From: Calcarisporiella thermophila CBS 279.70
Taxonomy: Eukaryota > Calcarisporiellomycota
NCBI RefSeq assembly: GCF_041956535.1
Contig: NW_027192218.1
Coordinates: 15,728 to 79,727, forward strand
Direction: 5' to 3'
Length of the DNA: 64,000 nt
Shown: positions 44,710 to 56,121 of the stretch, in pieces
How the letters are laid out: every line of letters starts with the position of its first letter
Numbering within the stretch: position 1 is the first letter of the stretch
Notes under the pieces: model-generated
The model's input: the letters and a program-made list of their open reading frames with translations, nothing else
The model's database searches: none
Told to the model about the DNA's origin: nothing
Position numbers and translations under genes: made by a program

Positions 44710-46592
44710 ATGGCCACCGATTATGCCCACATTGGAATTCTCTGTACCCAATGCGGGAACGATGTAGGACTTAATCCGGAACGGCATAAGTGTGCGGGGA
44801 GGCTACTTCCTCCTCTCCAAGCGGATATCAATCGATCCCTCTCGATGGCAGGTGGGAAAGAATGGCGAAGCCGGAAGGAGAGAAATGCACCCCCCGTGCC
44901 TCCCCTTCCACCCCTCCCGGCGATGCCACCCGAGGTGAAGAAGGAAACACGAAAGAGCGGGGAAGAATGGAAAGGAGAGAAATGGGGTGGCTCGATTTGG
45001 AAGTCGATCAAAGCGACCGCAGGAACTTTTGTTCAATCAAAGAATGACTGGCCTGGTACGTGTTTACAACTCGAACTAATCTCCAGAATTTCTGTCCATT
45101 GCGTGAAGGCATTCATATTACAACATGCTGACGAATTATGGTTATATATGTGATAGATTCCGACGAATCTGACTGGGAAGGCGAATCGCATGTGTCTCGT
45201 ATATTGCGGGAATACCATGAGTCTAAAAATGATAACCTCCCTGCTTGGCTTAGGGATCCCTCCGCTCCGTCCCCCGAAAACACTATTACAGGCTCTGCCA
45301 CAGCGGCACGCGAGAGTATGCGACAGGATGTTTCGGCGGAGAGAACGAGCTCTGCCTTTAAAGATATCTATGAGACTGCACCACCCCCAATACAACGGCC
45401 CCAAAGAAGCCCAAAGCCGTGGGCAATGCAGCCCGAAGCGATGCGAAATGAACGTGAGACAGGGTGGGATGAACGGAGGAGAACGCAAGAAAGGCGACTG
45501 GAGGAAATGAGTTTGGAGGAAAAACGGGCCAAGCAGAGAATGTCAGAGAAGAGAAGAATGTCGGAGGAGAGAAGAATCGCCCAAGCAAAACGTATTGAGG
45601 AGGCGAACAGGCTAGCTGAGGAGAGGAGGATCGAAGAGGAGAGGAGAATGGCAGAGGAGCGTAGAAGGGCAGAGGAGCGTAGAAGAGCAGAGGAGGAGCG
45701 TCATAGAATAGAGGAGCAAAAAAGACAGGCAGAGTTGGAAAGGAAAAGGATAGAGGAGGAGCAGAAGCGAGCGGCCGAAAAGAAGCGAGCAGAGGATGAA
45801 CAACGCAGGTTAGAAGAGCAAAAAAGGCGGGCGGAGGAGGAGAGGATACGGATGGAGGAGGAGCGGAGACTAGCAGCTGAAAAGAAGCGGGCAGAAGAAC
45901 GGCTGGCAGAGGAGAGACGACTAGAGGAAAAGAGGCGGTTGGAGGCTGAAGAGCGACAGAGGGAGGAGCGAAGAAGACAAGAAAAATCGGACCTAGGTCG
46001 GGCTCAATTCAATTCTCACCGCCATCCAATGTATATGCAAGAAGGCTCGAATCGAACATCTAACCCTGAATCATTCAAGTATCCTGAGCATGCATCTTAC
46101 TCCTCCTCGCGGTACGAGGGGTACATTGGTGGTGATACTGGAGATGGTCGTGGTCGTTCTCGCTCATGTGAACCCGTACCAGAACCTCGGCGTGTCCCTG
46201 ACCCACGATTATCTTCCCAAGGAGGCCACCGGCCTCCTCCGTCCTTTGCACAAGCACACGCTCTATATCCTCCTAAACAGATGGCTCCCCCTCCTCCACC
46301 CCCTCCTCCACCCCCTCCTCTTCACGATTCGCATCCTCCCGGCTATGGACGACGACCCGCACCTCCACCGCTCTCATCCATCCCAACCCCCAACTATCCC
46401 CCGAATCGTGCCTACCCTTCTCAGCCCTACGCGCCTCCCGCATCTCCTGGCTATCCGCGTCCTCAACAAAGACCGCCGCCCAGTTATCCGCAGTATCCTC
46501 CTGCACAACATCATCAGCCGCAGCTTTCACCGCGATACCCGCCCAAGAGCCAGTATTCTCCGCGAGGAAATGGGTATACAGGATATATATGA
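44710..46592 (+). CDS. Mso1-like protein with C2HC-type motif, ER/K helix and polyproline tail
   Basis: Exons 44710-45055 and 45157-46592, 593 aa. In order: an N-terminal possible zinc motif (CTQCGNDVGLNPERHKC), a Pro-rich linker, then WGGSIWKSIKATAGTF and SHVSRILREYHESKNDNLP-AWL. The last two resemble the Sec1-binding segment of Mso1-type exocytosis proteins (W-x-x-x-K-x-x-x-x-x then H-x-x-L-x-x-Y-x...P-x-W-L). A Glu/Arg/Lys-only helix of about 180 residues follows (about 225-405), probably a stable single alpha helix or coiled coil. The tail is Pro/Tyr-rich, with a run of 12 prolines. The Mso1 link is by motif only. A role in late secretion or a polarity scaffold is inference. Confidence 0.55.
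46281..46320 (+). repeat. CCT/CCA repeat coding polyproline
   Basis: Tandem CCCCCTCCTCCA-type units encode the polyproline run of the Mso1-like protein. Confidence 0.8.
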
Positions 46593-47245
46593 TGAACAAT
46601 TGGACTTATATTTACCCGGTGGCTCTCCATTATTTTTGAACTTAATCTCACTACGCTATTTAATGCTAGTCCACTAGTATTTTTTATACTGAACCTTTAT
46701 TTATCTTTATACTTATATATTCTCTTTCTGCCCTCTTACACAAGCGACTTTTAATATTCCTTCTCACTGTATAGGACACATTATATAATGATTATTTATC
46801 GACCAACTCAATGATTTAGTAATTATAACCTGGCTATTATTATATTTCTTCATTTGTCTGTTTGGAATCAATGCCTCTCTCCTTTGTAAGCAAACTATCT
46901 CTAAATTAAAGTTTCTATAGCTGTCATTGAACAACTTTGTTTCCTTAATAATAATTTTGAAAAAAAAAATGAAGAGAAGAAACCAATATACTATTACTTC
47001 CGAAAGAGAAAAGGAAAAAAACAAACAAACGAAAATATGCCAAAACAAAATATATTGTAGAAGGGTTGGGTGACGGGTGAGCAAAAGAAGACATGCCGAT
47101 CAATAGAAAAGAATGTATAATATATAGCAACACAGAAAAGTAAATATAAAGGGGGAGGGGAAAGGAAATAAAAATGAAATCACTTAGGAGGTTTCTCGTT
47201 TGCTCTGATGCATAATGATGGGTGGGTGTGCCTGCTTTTCACTAT
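46593..47245. other. Convergent 3' spacer
   Basis: AT-rich sequence between the ends of the Mso1-like and Ste12 genes; no gene seen. Confidence 0.4.
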
Positions 47246-49021
47246 CTACATGTTGGAATAGCTGGTAATTGCAGCTGTGTTTTCGAGCCATTGCCCCTCC
47301 TCGTTGCTTGGAGTTCCCGCAATCGAACCAGGAAGCGAATATGGCATTGGATATTGCGGCATCGTAAAGTAGTTAGCGGGCGGAGGCATGGCAAGCATGG
47401 ATCGCGCCCCCATGAGGTCCTGTGCGAATTCGCCCCCATGGTTTTCCATTGGTGGCATTGGCGGCGCCATGGGTGCTACTGCGCCTACAGGAACGTTGGG
47501 CCGGTACTGCTCGAAGTTGGCCCCAAGACTCATGGATCGTCTCCTCAGGGTCTGAAGTGGATGGAAGCCCACCACGGAGTGCTGAGCCTGCTGCTGAAGT
47601 CTCCACTGTTGTTGCTGCAGCTGCTGTTGCTGTCGTTCCATTTGTCGCAGATGGGTGCGCTTGTGCACGGTAAGGCTGTCCGATCGCGTGAAGGACTTCC
47701 CGCACAGAGTGCACTCGTATGGCCGAATGTTCGAGTGCGAGCTGCGAATGTGACGCTTCCAGTGCTGCAAGCGCTTGAAGGGACGCTGACACCCTGGGAA
47801 GGGGCACACGAACGGGCGAGATTCATCCGGCTCTGACGAGGTTGGACGTGAATAGGGTCGAGTTTTTGTTGGCGTCCGGGTCGCCAGTTTTGAGGATGCA
47901 GCGGAATTCTCCTCAGCCGTAGAGGGCGGTTCGGAGACGGTGTGAGCTCGTCGGCGCCCGCCATTTCTTGCAAGGAAGAGGTGGGGTGTGCTCAGGGTGC
48001 TCGGAGGGGTTGACTGAGCGTGTTGTTGCGGTTGAGAAGGCGGAGGGGTAGATTCGTGCATCTGCATGGCGTCCACCATCGAGCATCCATCATCATCCCA
48101 CGATTGGGTGGGGTCCAGGGACCAAGCGCGTTGATGGGGTTGGGAGTGAGGCTGGTGGGAATGGGGATGGTGGAAGAAGGGCAATTTGGGATGTTCAATA
48201 CTTGCCATCTTGTCCCAACGCGCCCATACCCGCGATCCCAAGTCTGAGGCGACTGCCGGGGGTGTAACCTCGGCCAGTTCCTCAAGCGGCGACTCTAACA
48301 TCTTGAGCGCCTGGTCACCCTCCTCTTGAGCTCCGTCTCCTTCATCTCCCCGAGTGTCATTGTAATTGTCCAATGGAGCGACATCATTCGTCTGAGTCGC
48401 CGACATCATCGCCTCGTCTCCCAAAAGAGACGACCGCAGGTCTCGCAGCGACGCGCCATCAGGGCCCTCCGCGCTAATAGAAAGAGCAGGTTCGGCCATT
48501 GCTACCGTCAATGTTTGCTCGCCTCTCTGCTCTCGCTGCAATTCGCGCCCCAGGATGTCGACAAAGATCTGGTCATGAGGAACGGAGAACCAGAAGTACA
48601 CTTTCTGCTTTCTTGTTGAGAGCACGCAGCCGTTTTCATGGAGGAACTGGAGAAACTCGGATCCAGACTCTTCGAGGATAGCATCCGGGCCGATGCGGAG
48701 ATGACCCAGCGCAGCAAACACCTCGGACTCGAGCTGCTCTTCGTTGACCACCATGCGGCCGAGGGTTTCGAATCTAAAGTGCAAGGCGCGATAGATGTCT
48801 CTGCTGGTGATATGGAATAGGTTGTGCCATAGGACGCAAGCAATATGACCAGCGTCGCCGGCAGGGTGCCGCTTAATAGAGCTCTCTCCGGTTAGGGAGG
48901 TGGGTGCTGTTGCGAGGAAATAGCGCAGCTGCTCGCTCTGCTCCATGCGGGCTTCTTCTGAGGTGGTCGTAACGTAGCTGTTGGGTTTTGTAACCTTCTG
49001 CTTCTCGTTGGTCGTTGCCAT
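47246..49021 (-). CDS. STE12: Ste12-family transcription factor with C2H2 zinc fingers
   Basis: 591 aa, no intron. Ste12 factors act below the pheromone/filamentation MAP kinases. The start is the ATG of MATTNEKQ; the frame stays open 44 codons further upstream but that part is low-quality leader sequence. The N-terminal STE DNA-binding domain (about residues 20-140) is unmistakable: EQLRYFLATAPTSLTGESSI, VLWHNLFHITSRDIYRALHF, SEVFAALGHLRIGPDAILEE, KQKVYFWFSVPHDQIFVDIL. Two C2H2 fingers follow at about 400-455 (CPFPGCQRPFKRLQHWKRH, CTLCGKSFTRSDSLTVHKRTH), the arrangement of filamentous and basidiomycete Ste12 but absent from Saccharomyces. Between them lies a His/Ser/Pro-rich linker; after the fingers is a Gln-rich stretch. 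Confidence 0.93.
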   Translation of the reverse strand: MATTNEKQKVTKPNSYVTTTSEEARMEQSEQLRYFLATAPTSLTGESSIKRHPAGDAGHIACVLWHNLFHITSRDIYRALHFRFETLGRMVVNEEQLESEVFAALGHLRIGPDAILEESGSEFLQFLHENGCVLSTRKQKVYFWFSVPHDQIFVDILGRELQREQRGEQTLTVAMAEPALSISAEGPDGASLRDLRSSLLGDEAMMSATQTNDVAPLDNYNDTRGDEGDGAQEEGDQALKMLESPLEELAEVTPPAVASDLGSRVWARWDKMASIEHPKLPFFHHPHSHQPHSQPHQRAWSLDPTQSWDDDGCSMVDAMQMHESTPPPSQPQQHAQSTPPSTLSTPHLFLARNGGRRRAHTVSEPPSTAEENSAASSKLATRTPTKTRPYSRPTSSEPDESRPFVCPFPGCQRPFKRLQHWKRHIRSSHSNIRPYECTLCGKSFTRSDSLTVHKRTHLRQMERQQQQLQQQQWRLQQQAQHSVVGFHPLQTLRRRSMSLGANFEQYRPNVPVGAVAPMAPPMPPMENHGGEFAQDLMGARSMLAMPPPANYFTMPQYPMPYSLPGSIAGTPSNEEGQWLENTAAITSYSNM

Positions 49022-50530
49022 ATTTATATATTTAACAATTGATACAGGAAGGGGGGGGGGGGAGTATGTGTTTGTGAGGAGAGAAATATACAAAAACTTG
49101 CGTTCACAGAGAAAGCAAACAGAATAAGAGGATGAAATGAGGGAGTTTGGCAAGGAAGATGCAAACTCAACTAGACGTTATAAGACTTGGATAAATACGG
49201 AGGCTCTTGAAAGAATAAATAATAAATAGGATAACTTATATCGTCTTTCCACACTTACATAAACAGGGCAGAGTATTTTTACAAGTGTGATATAGACAAG
49301 AGAAGGAAGGGGGGGGAGGGAGAAGGGGGGGGTGGAAAAGAGAAGGAGTGAAGGAGTGTCACTGGAAAGTATTGAATTCAAAAGCGGAAGAACAAAAAGA
49401 GAGGAAAAGAAAGGGGGAGCGGAAAGCGAGGGGGGCCAAGTTATAAGAAAATAGAAGCGATACGTGATCGAACCAAAAACCGGAGAGAGTTAAGTGTTGC
49501 GCAGATTACACAAAAATAAAGGAAAAAGAGAGGTTGCGGCTTATCCACGCCAGTTTATTTATTAAGTTCACAATATGAAACCGCTCTCTCTTTTCATGCT
49601 ACTCCTGTATAATTGCTTTTTTGTTCCCCGACCTTGATTAAATTTTGCGCGCACGCTTGGACCAAAGATATGGTGGGCCTCTCACCGTTTTGTTGTTTTC
49701 TACCGTGCAAGATGACACAAGGTTCGATTTGTGTTCATTAGGGCTGTCAAGTAATAGAGCAGGAGATTTTGCGCAATGAGTGTGGCCGTGGGCAAGAGCA
49801 GAACCGGTTGCTTGTTCCCACAAGCGCGGCCCGCGCCCATATCGGCGAGAGGGGGAGGGGAGGGGGCAGCCGGACGAGACGAGTCAATACCAGTTTATTT
49901 CCGGAACGCTGCTATCAATCAAAACATGATTCATCACAATTAGCATTGGCCCTCGAAATCCGCTGGCAGCCGAGGCCTGAGGTTCCGATTCCTTCTTCGG
50001 CTCAATTTTCAGTCGACGTGGTGACAGTAGAAGCTGAGGTGTCGCAAACCTCACCACGGCCCACTCGCCTTGCCTCCTCGCCCTGGTAACCAAAGACCAT
50101 TTTCCTTATTTCTGCTTGTTTGTGTCGTAGCAACGACTAAACTCACCCTCGAGGAGAATTATCCGATTACACAACCCGCATGGGCGTGGAGCTGTTGCGG
50201 GTGCGGAAACGGAATTACAAATATCCCCCCATTTCTCGCAATTTATTTTGCGTTACGGCTTGTAATCCACAGAAGACTGCGAATTTCAAATCGGGTCTCA
50301 CCCACTTTACTCTAATTGCTCAGAATGAAAAAACATCGCAAAAGGAAATTACATGTTTGGCGGGGAGAGATGGTCATCGAATCAACAAGGGAATTAGGTA
50401 CAATGAAAAAAAAAACAAAATCGTAAATAATTATAGTGCCATCGGCTTATAGTAGATGGTGAATAGAAGACAGAGGTAGAAGCCTCCCCCCTGCCCATCT
50501 CTGTCGGAGTTGGGCTCGCCCAGCCCCTTC
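49022..50530. other. Intergenic 1.5 kb with G-runs, Ste12 promoter
   Basis: Long upstream region of the Ste12 gene. It contains plus-strand poly-G tracts (about 49051-49062 and 49309-49332). Short frames at 49769-50089 and 50180-50452 show no family. A long 5' leader would fit a regulated transcription factor, but that is inference. Confidence 0.4.
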
Positions 50531-52108
50531 TCATCCTTTGGATGATTCCCTCTGCTGATCCTTCTCTTCCCCACCTAATCCCAGCCGATCTTTCAACGCC
50601 ATAATCTCCTTTTGCAATGACTCAATCTTCGCGTCCTGTTCTCGTGCCCGCTTGTTTAGGCCGCTAATGTATTCGTACGCTAAACCAAATAAAACACAAA
50701 TAAACGGTTTCTAAGCGCTATTAAACCTTAACACTAATAAAAAAAATGGCCTACATTTTCTCAGTAACATCACTTTACTAGGGTTTTTTTCCTCAATATC
50801 CGGGAGCACGCTTCTTAAATCGTCAAAACAATGTTTTAACAGGTCTCTTCGTTTCTGCTCCGCTGCCTTGTGGGAAGAGCGACGCATTTCAATGCCAGAA
50901 TGCAATTCCGGCGAGTAGGAGAGTCCTATGAGCCTAGATTTCATCATGCCAAAATCAGGATAAAGAGCCGAGAGAAGGTTGCTCTGCAAACTACATACTT
51001 GCTGTCCCCATCACGTATTGTCTGGTAATTACTTTTGGTTGCTAATCTCGCTGCAACTTCTTGGGAGACGGCTAGAAATAACAAGCACTTGAGGTTATTT
51101 GCAAGCCAAAATAGCGGTATGTAATATGCCAAAGGACAAACTACCTCCAGGCAACAATGGCTTCAAGCTCGGGCTTATATATGGTTTGATGGCAGGGGAT
51201 GTGGGAACCGAACCACCACGGAAATGCATGGGGCCGACCGTGGGCGAAATAGGTTTCATGGCGGGCGAAGATCTTAATTCACTTTCGATCTCTGATGCCC
51301 CCTTAGCCTGGCTGGGAAGATTCATTAGTGAAGCCGGTGTAGCAGGTAGAGGGCGGGTTGCAGGTGGGGGCATGGAAGTTTCCAGCTGGCTACTGGTGCT
51401 GGAGGACGACGTCACGGCAGAAGGGAGAGAGAGGGAATTTGGCACAGAATTTCGCTTCCTCGCTGTGGTTCGGCCTCCCTTGGCGATTGTCTGGCGTACT
51501 TTGACATACGGCTGCGGATCATTGGTACGCTTTTTTGATTTAGGCCGCAGTGTGCTTGATTGGGAGCTATTATCTGTGGACTGCTCCTGAGGAAGTAGAG
51601 CGGGCGATGTAAGCGGGGAAAATATCTCATTGGGGGTTATTGTGTCTTGGTTAGAGAGGGAATAGGTTTGTGAAGGAGTTAGAAACGGAGAGGGCGTAGG
51701 CGAGATAAGTGGTGTCAAGATAAGCTAATTAAAAAACTAAAGGTTATTTAAAAAATTCCATAAATGGCATGCCAATAAACAAGGTACATCATCTTCCAGA
51801 TTGTCATCCAGCAACATATTGCTCGCCTCCATGGTGAGGGGTGACAGGAACATATCCTGCGAAACATTTGAAAAGTACCCACTCTCTATGGGTGTGGACA
51901 AGGAATTCTGTTGGGTCTGCTGCTGGTGCTGCTGTCTCAAGTGTTTTTCCTCCAACTGATGCAGCAGGTTGTCATGTGCACTGGGTTGGCTATGCCCTTG
52001 CTGCTGATTATTTGTCTGCTCCAACGTCAGATCGTCTAATTCTGCCATGAAATCCAGATTGTTCATGTCCAGATCGGAGTTGAATTGCTCATAATTGAAA
52101 GACTTCAT
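50531..52108 (-). CDS. bHLH-leucine-zipper transcription factor
   Basis: Exons in coding order 51788-52108, 51145-51724, 50999-51071, 50755-50933 and 50531-50679, 433 aa. The N-terminal part is acidic and Gln/His-rich (LDMNNLDFMAELDDLTLEQ), the middle Ser/Pro/Thr-rich and disordered. The bHLH lies near residues 337-390: basic region RRSSHKAAEQKRRDLLKHCF, helix 1 DDLRSVLPDIEEKNPSKV, helix 2 MLLRKSYEYISGLNKRARE, running directly into a short zipper (IESLQKEIMALKDRLG). The His, Glu and Arg of the basic region that read E-box CANNTG sites are present. It resembles Max/Mlx-type and fungal E-box factors; target genes are unknown. The final intron splits helix 2. Confidence 0.85.
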
Positions 52109-52672
52109 CTTGAATGCTCCAAGGATGGAAAAACACGGGGAGAAAGAGGGGACGGGGTTTGGATGGGAGTGTATAGATGGGCGCGAGATTGACAGCGATG
52201 TCAGAGCTTTGACTTATCCGGCCAGATCCAAAAATATCGATATTCAGATAAAAACCTCCATCTATTCCATATTCCCCCAACGCTGTCAAGCAGTCGGGCC
52301 TCTAAAGAGATGCTGCGCCTCCAACTGATATACCGGCCACGGACTTCGTCCGAAATTAAAAAGCCGCCCTCACAATGGAAATGGAAGAAGTGTGGAAAGG
52401 AATAGAGTCTTATGATAAAACTCCTCAGTAGTATTACACCAGTCCTGCGGCACCCTCTTCGTTTCCCTTTGGTGGGCTGTGTTTCAACTTTTGGTCTATA
52501 TCTGATGAGTTGGTATTTCCACTTTGGAATTCATTAGTATATATAGGTGAATCTCTGCTAATTAGGCGTCGTGGCTCTAGGTAGACGGGCCCGACGGATA
52601 GACAGAAAGCTAGATAGACAGATAGACGGACAGAAAGGCAGGTAGAGGAAGGTAGAGTATACAATACTTTGT
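52109..52672. promoter_or_regulatory. Divergent promoter, bHLH gene / acidic orphan
   Basis: 564 bp between two divergent start codons, with a GACA/GATA-type microsatellite on the right (about 52590-52645). Confidence 0.4.
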
Positions 52673-53188
52673 ATGGAGCCGCGACACCGTAAGGCGAAGC
52701 GAAGAGAACGAAGCCCAAGCCCCGATAAAGCCAGTGTAATAAGCGAGAGTAGCTCTGACGTGCAAAGTAAAAGGCGGCGGCTGTTCGACTCTGAACCCGT
52801 CCTCTGGTCGCTAGATGACGACCTTGGTGATCTAGAAAATTTACTCGACGACGTCGACGATTTATTTGCTACGCTCCCTTCCGAGTGCATAGGGGAAGGG
52901 CCTGCCCGCGTCAGCACCTTTCAGCCTCTCTTGTCCGACAACACTTTGACATGGGAGGAGGCCTGGAAAGAAGACAGTGGGCTAGATTTCAACATTGATC
53001 GGGCGGGCACTTGGTCCCCCGAGTCGAGGCTATATGCGCTCTCGTCGCCATTTCCACTCACAGATCCAGGCACCCCTTTTCAAACCTCTCTGGGGCTTAT
53101 AGAAGAGGCTGAAGGAGCACAGGACGAGAAGGAAGACAGAGCCAACATGACCCTTCCTATTGAGGACGAAAGCAAGCCCGATGGCTAG
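52673..53188 (+). CDS. Small acidic protein, possible transcription co-regulator
   Basis: 171 aa, single exon, family not recognised. The N-terminus is strongly basic (MEPRHRKAKRRERSPSPDK, then SKRRRLF), a good bipartite nuclear signal. It is followed by a dense acidic/hydrophobic segment, WSLDDDLGDLENLLDDVDDLF, broken here as WSLDDDLGDLEN and LLDDVDDLFATLP, typical of activation domains. The rest is Ser/Pro/Asp-rich and probably disordered. It is divergently arranged with the bHLH gene, so the two could share control. No DNA-binding domain is present, so it may act as a partner protein. Confidence 0.6.
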   Translation: MEPRHRKAKRRERSPSPDKASVISESSSDVQSKRRRLFDSEPVLWSLDDDLGDLENLLDDVDDLFATLPSECIGEGPARVSTFQPLLSDNTLTWEEAWKEDSGLDFNIDRAGTWSPESRLYALSSPFPLTDPGTPFQTSLGLIEEAEGAQDEKEDRANMTLPIEDESKPDG

Positions 53189-53702
53189 ATTCCGACGCAA
53201 ATCTTTTCCTCTGATGCAAATTTGCCAGGGACTACTGGGGCGCTCCTTTATTAATTTAAATCATACAAGGCGAATGTCTGACAGGAGTATCTGTTATCAC
53301 AATGGCTAACAGCATCCCAATATAGCTCTTTACGTTTTTTTTTAAGAATTTCGTTCTTTTTTCTAATATTCTGGATTTCCTTTATTTTTTTTGTACATAT
53401 CTCTATGGTGTCCTGCTATAATATATACATACCATGACAACAAGTCAAGTTTTAGTCTTATGTTTTTTTTTTTCAGTCTTGAACGTCAAAGCTAAAGGTG
53501 CAGAGAAGATCAGAAACTGTAACAGAGCTAACCAATGAGAATTTTGTTGACAATTTCTCTAGTTTCAATAAATTGTAAACAAATTTGACTTTGCTTCTTT
53601 AGCTGTCTTGCTCCTTTATTTTCTGCATTTACCCTTGTTGGCTCCCCCCTCTCGCCTTTTATACTCTTTTTTCCAAAAAATCAACCCATAAAATACTCAA
53701 TC
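53189..53702. promoter_or_regulatory. Hsp70 promoter region
   Basis: About 500 bp, T-rich near 53336-53400, then the Hsp70 leader (a C/T-rich tract before ATG). Two CAAT-like strings occur; no clear heat-shock element was identified by eye. Confidence 0.35.
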
Positions 53703-55625
53703 ATGTCTGAGGAATACAACGGAGCTATTGGTATCGATCTCGGCACTACCTACTCGTGCGTTGCTGTCTGGCAAAACGAGCACGTTGAGATCATTCCTAA
53801 TGAACAGGTAAACAATAGCCTCTATTAGCCCAGCGGCTCAGCCATACTAACAAACACTGCTCTCTCTTTCAACTAGGGTAACCGCACTACTCCCTCCTAC
53901 GTCGCATTTGCCGACAACGACCGTCTCATTGGTGATGCTGCTAAGAACCAGGCCGCTATGAACCCCACCAACACCGTCTTTGACGCCAAGCGTCTCGTCG
54001 GTCGTCGCTTTGACGAGCCTGAGGTCAAGTCCGACATGAAGCACTGGCCCTTCACCGTCATTGAGAAGGAGGGCAATCCCTTGATCCAGGTCAGCTATCA
54101 GGGAGAGAACAAGACGTTCACGCCCCAGGAAATTTCCGCCATGGTCCTCACAAAAATGAAGGAGATTGCTGAGGCTAAGCTTGGCCAGAAGGTCAAGAAG
54201 GCCGTCATCACGGTCCCCGCCTACTTCAACGATGCCCAGCGTAATGCCACCAAGGACGCCGGTCTCATTTCTGGCCTCGAGGTGCTCCGCATCATCAACG
54301 AGCCCACTGCCGCTGCCATCGCGTACGGCCTCGACAAGAAGGGCGACAAGGAGGAGAAGAACGTGCTCATCTTCGATTTGGGAGGTGGTACCTTCGATGT
54401 GTCTCTTCTCACCATCGCCGGTCAGGTGTTCGCCGTCAAGGCCACCGCTGGTGACACCCATCTTGGTGGTGAGGACTTCGACAACAACCTGCTCGAGCAC
54501 TTCAAGAACGAGTTCAAGCGCAAGCACAAGAAGGACATCTCCGGAGATGCCCGTGCCCTTCGCCGCCTCCGCAGCGCATGCGAGCGTGCTAAGCGCACCC
54601 TCTCCTCCCTCACCCAGACCACCGTTGAGGTCGACTCTCTCTTCGAGGGTGTTGACTTCCAGGCCAACATCACCCGTGCCAAGTTCGAGGAGATCAACAA
54701 CACCGTCTTCATGAGCACCCTCGAGCCCGTCAAGCAGGTCCTCAAGGACGCCAAGATGGAGAAGTCCGCCATCCACGAGATTGTCCTCGTTGGTGGCTCC
54801 ACCCGTATCCCCAAGATTCAGTCGCTCCTGCAGGAGTTCTTCGACGGCAAGGAGCTCAACAAGTCCATCAACCCCGATGAGGCCGTCGCCTACGGTGCCG
54901 CCGTGCAGGCTGCCGTCCTCACCAACAAGGCCGACTCCGAGAAGACCCAGGACCTGCTCCTGCTCGACGTTGTGCCGCTCTCCCTTGGTGTTGAGATGCA
55001 GGGTGGTGTGATGGCCGTGGTTGTGCCCCGCAACACCCCCATCCCTTGCCAGCGCCAAAAGGTGTTCACCACCACCGAGGACAACCAGACTGTGGTCGAG
55101 TTCCCCATCTACAGCGGTGAGCGCCCCATGACCCGCGACAACCAAATGCTGGGTACCTTCAGTCTTGAGGGTGTGCCCCCCATGCCCCGCGGTCAGCCCG
55201 AGCTCATCTGTACCTTTGATCTCGACGCCAACGGTATCCTCAAGGTAACCGCCCAGGACAAGACCACTGGCCGCAAGGCTAATGTCACCATCGCCAACGC
55301 TGCTGGTCACCTCTCTGCCGCCGACATCGACCGCATGGTCCGTGAGGCCGAGCAGTTCGCCGAGCAAGACAAGAAGAGCGAGGAGCGCGTTGAGGCCAAG
55401 CAGGAGCTCGAGCACTACCTCTACCAGATCGAGTCGACTGTCTCAGAGCCCAACGTCTCGCTCAAGCTCAAGCGTGGTGACAAGGAGGCCATTGAGTCTG
55501 CCCTCTCAGAGGCCATGGAATTCTTGGACATCAAGGCTGATGAGGCTTCCAAGGACGACATCAAGGCAGTACAAAAGAAACTCCAGCGCACCGTCACCCG
55601 TGCCTTTGCCACCCTCTCCCGATAA
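53703..55625 (+). CDS. Cytosolic Hsp70 of Ssb-like size, no EEVD tail
   Basis: Exons 53703-53807 and 53877-55625, 617 aa. ATP-dependent chaperone. Signatures are complete: [54 protein letters not shown]. The length and the C-terminus ([32 protein letters not shown]) match the ribosome-associated Ssb class rather than Ssa/Hsc70. The C-terminal EEVD that recruits TPR co-chaperones is absent. The N-lobe ([48 protein letters not shown]) is, however, closer to Ssa. Codon use is strongly C-ending (biased), indicating very high expression. The lid lacks a Gly/Met-rich tail. Confidence 0.88.
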
Positions 55626-56121
55626 ACACCCGCCCCTCCTCCCCCTTCTTCTCCTATGTTTCGCTTCATTATTTCTACTATAGAGTTCTTTTATTATATA
55701 TATATATATATATAATTTCATCATTGACTAAAAGCAAAATCCGATCCAATATTAGAGTTAATTATGGTACAATGTAAGGTTTATGATGATGAATATATGG
55801 AATATATCTCTCTTTTAAGATCACTAATACAAAATGGAAAAAAGATAATTAGCGGTTTCACTTGATTCGAAACCTCGGGAGTCGTCATAGACCTGTGGAG
55901 GGCGGAGTGGGAAACAGGATCATTTAAGGTCGACTGAGTGTCGATTTGGGCCCAACGGAGGTTGGTTTTGTGAGAGGAGCGGAAGGCTCGCCTCGTCGCC
56001 TCGTTTTATTTATCCTATCCCACACCTCCACCCCCGCTCCCTATTTGTATTTCGAACCCTTTCGCCGATCCTTCCCTTCGGGCCTTCTCTCTAGCCTTTC
56101 TCCGGGACTACGCTTCCGATC
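55626..56121. other. Intergenic with TA microsatellite
   Basis: Hsp70 3' end with a (TA)n run at about 55696-55713, then the promoter and leader of the RGS gene. Confidence 0.45.

Noticed and set aside
47222-47836. 204-codon plus-strand frame opposite the Ste12 zinc fingers
   Set aside because: Shadow of the Ste12 exon; composition follows the antisense of Gln and His codons.
49043-49335. Poly-G runs as a possible G-quadruplex control element of Ste12
   Set aside because: Homopolymer runs are common in this genome (also a C run near 33775). Nothing in the sequence ties them to regulation.
53847-55415. 522-codon open frame on the minus strand opposite the Hsp70 gene
   Set aside because: It is a well-known by-product of strong codon bias in Hsp70 genes; the sequence is Leu/Gly/Val-rich with no family motif.
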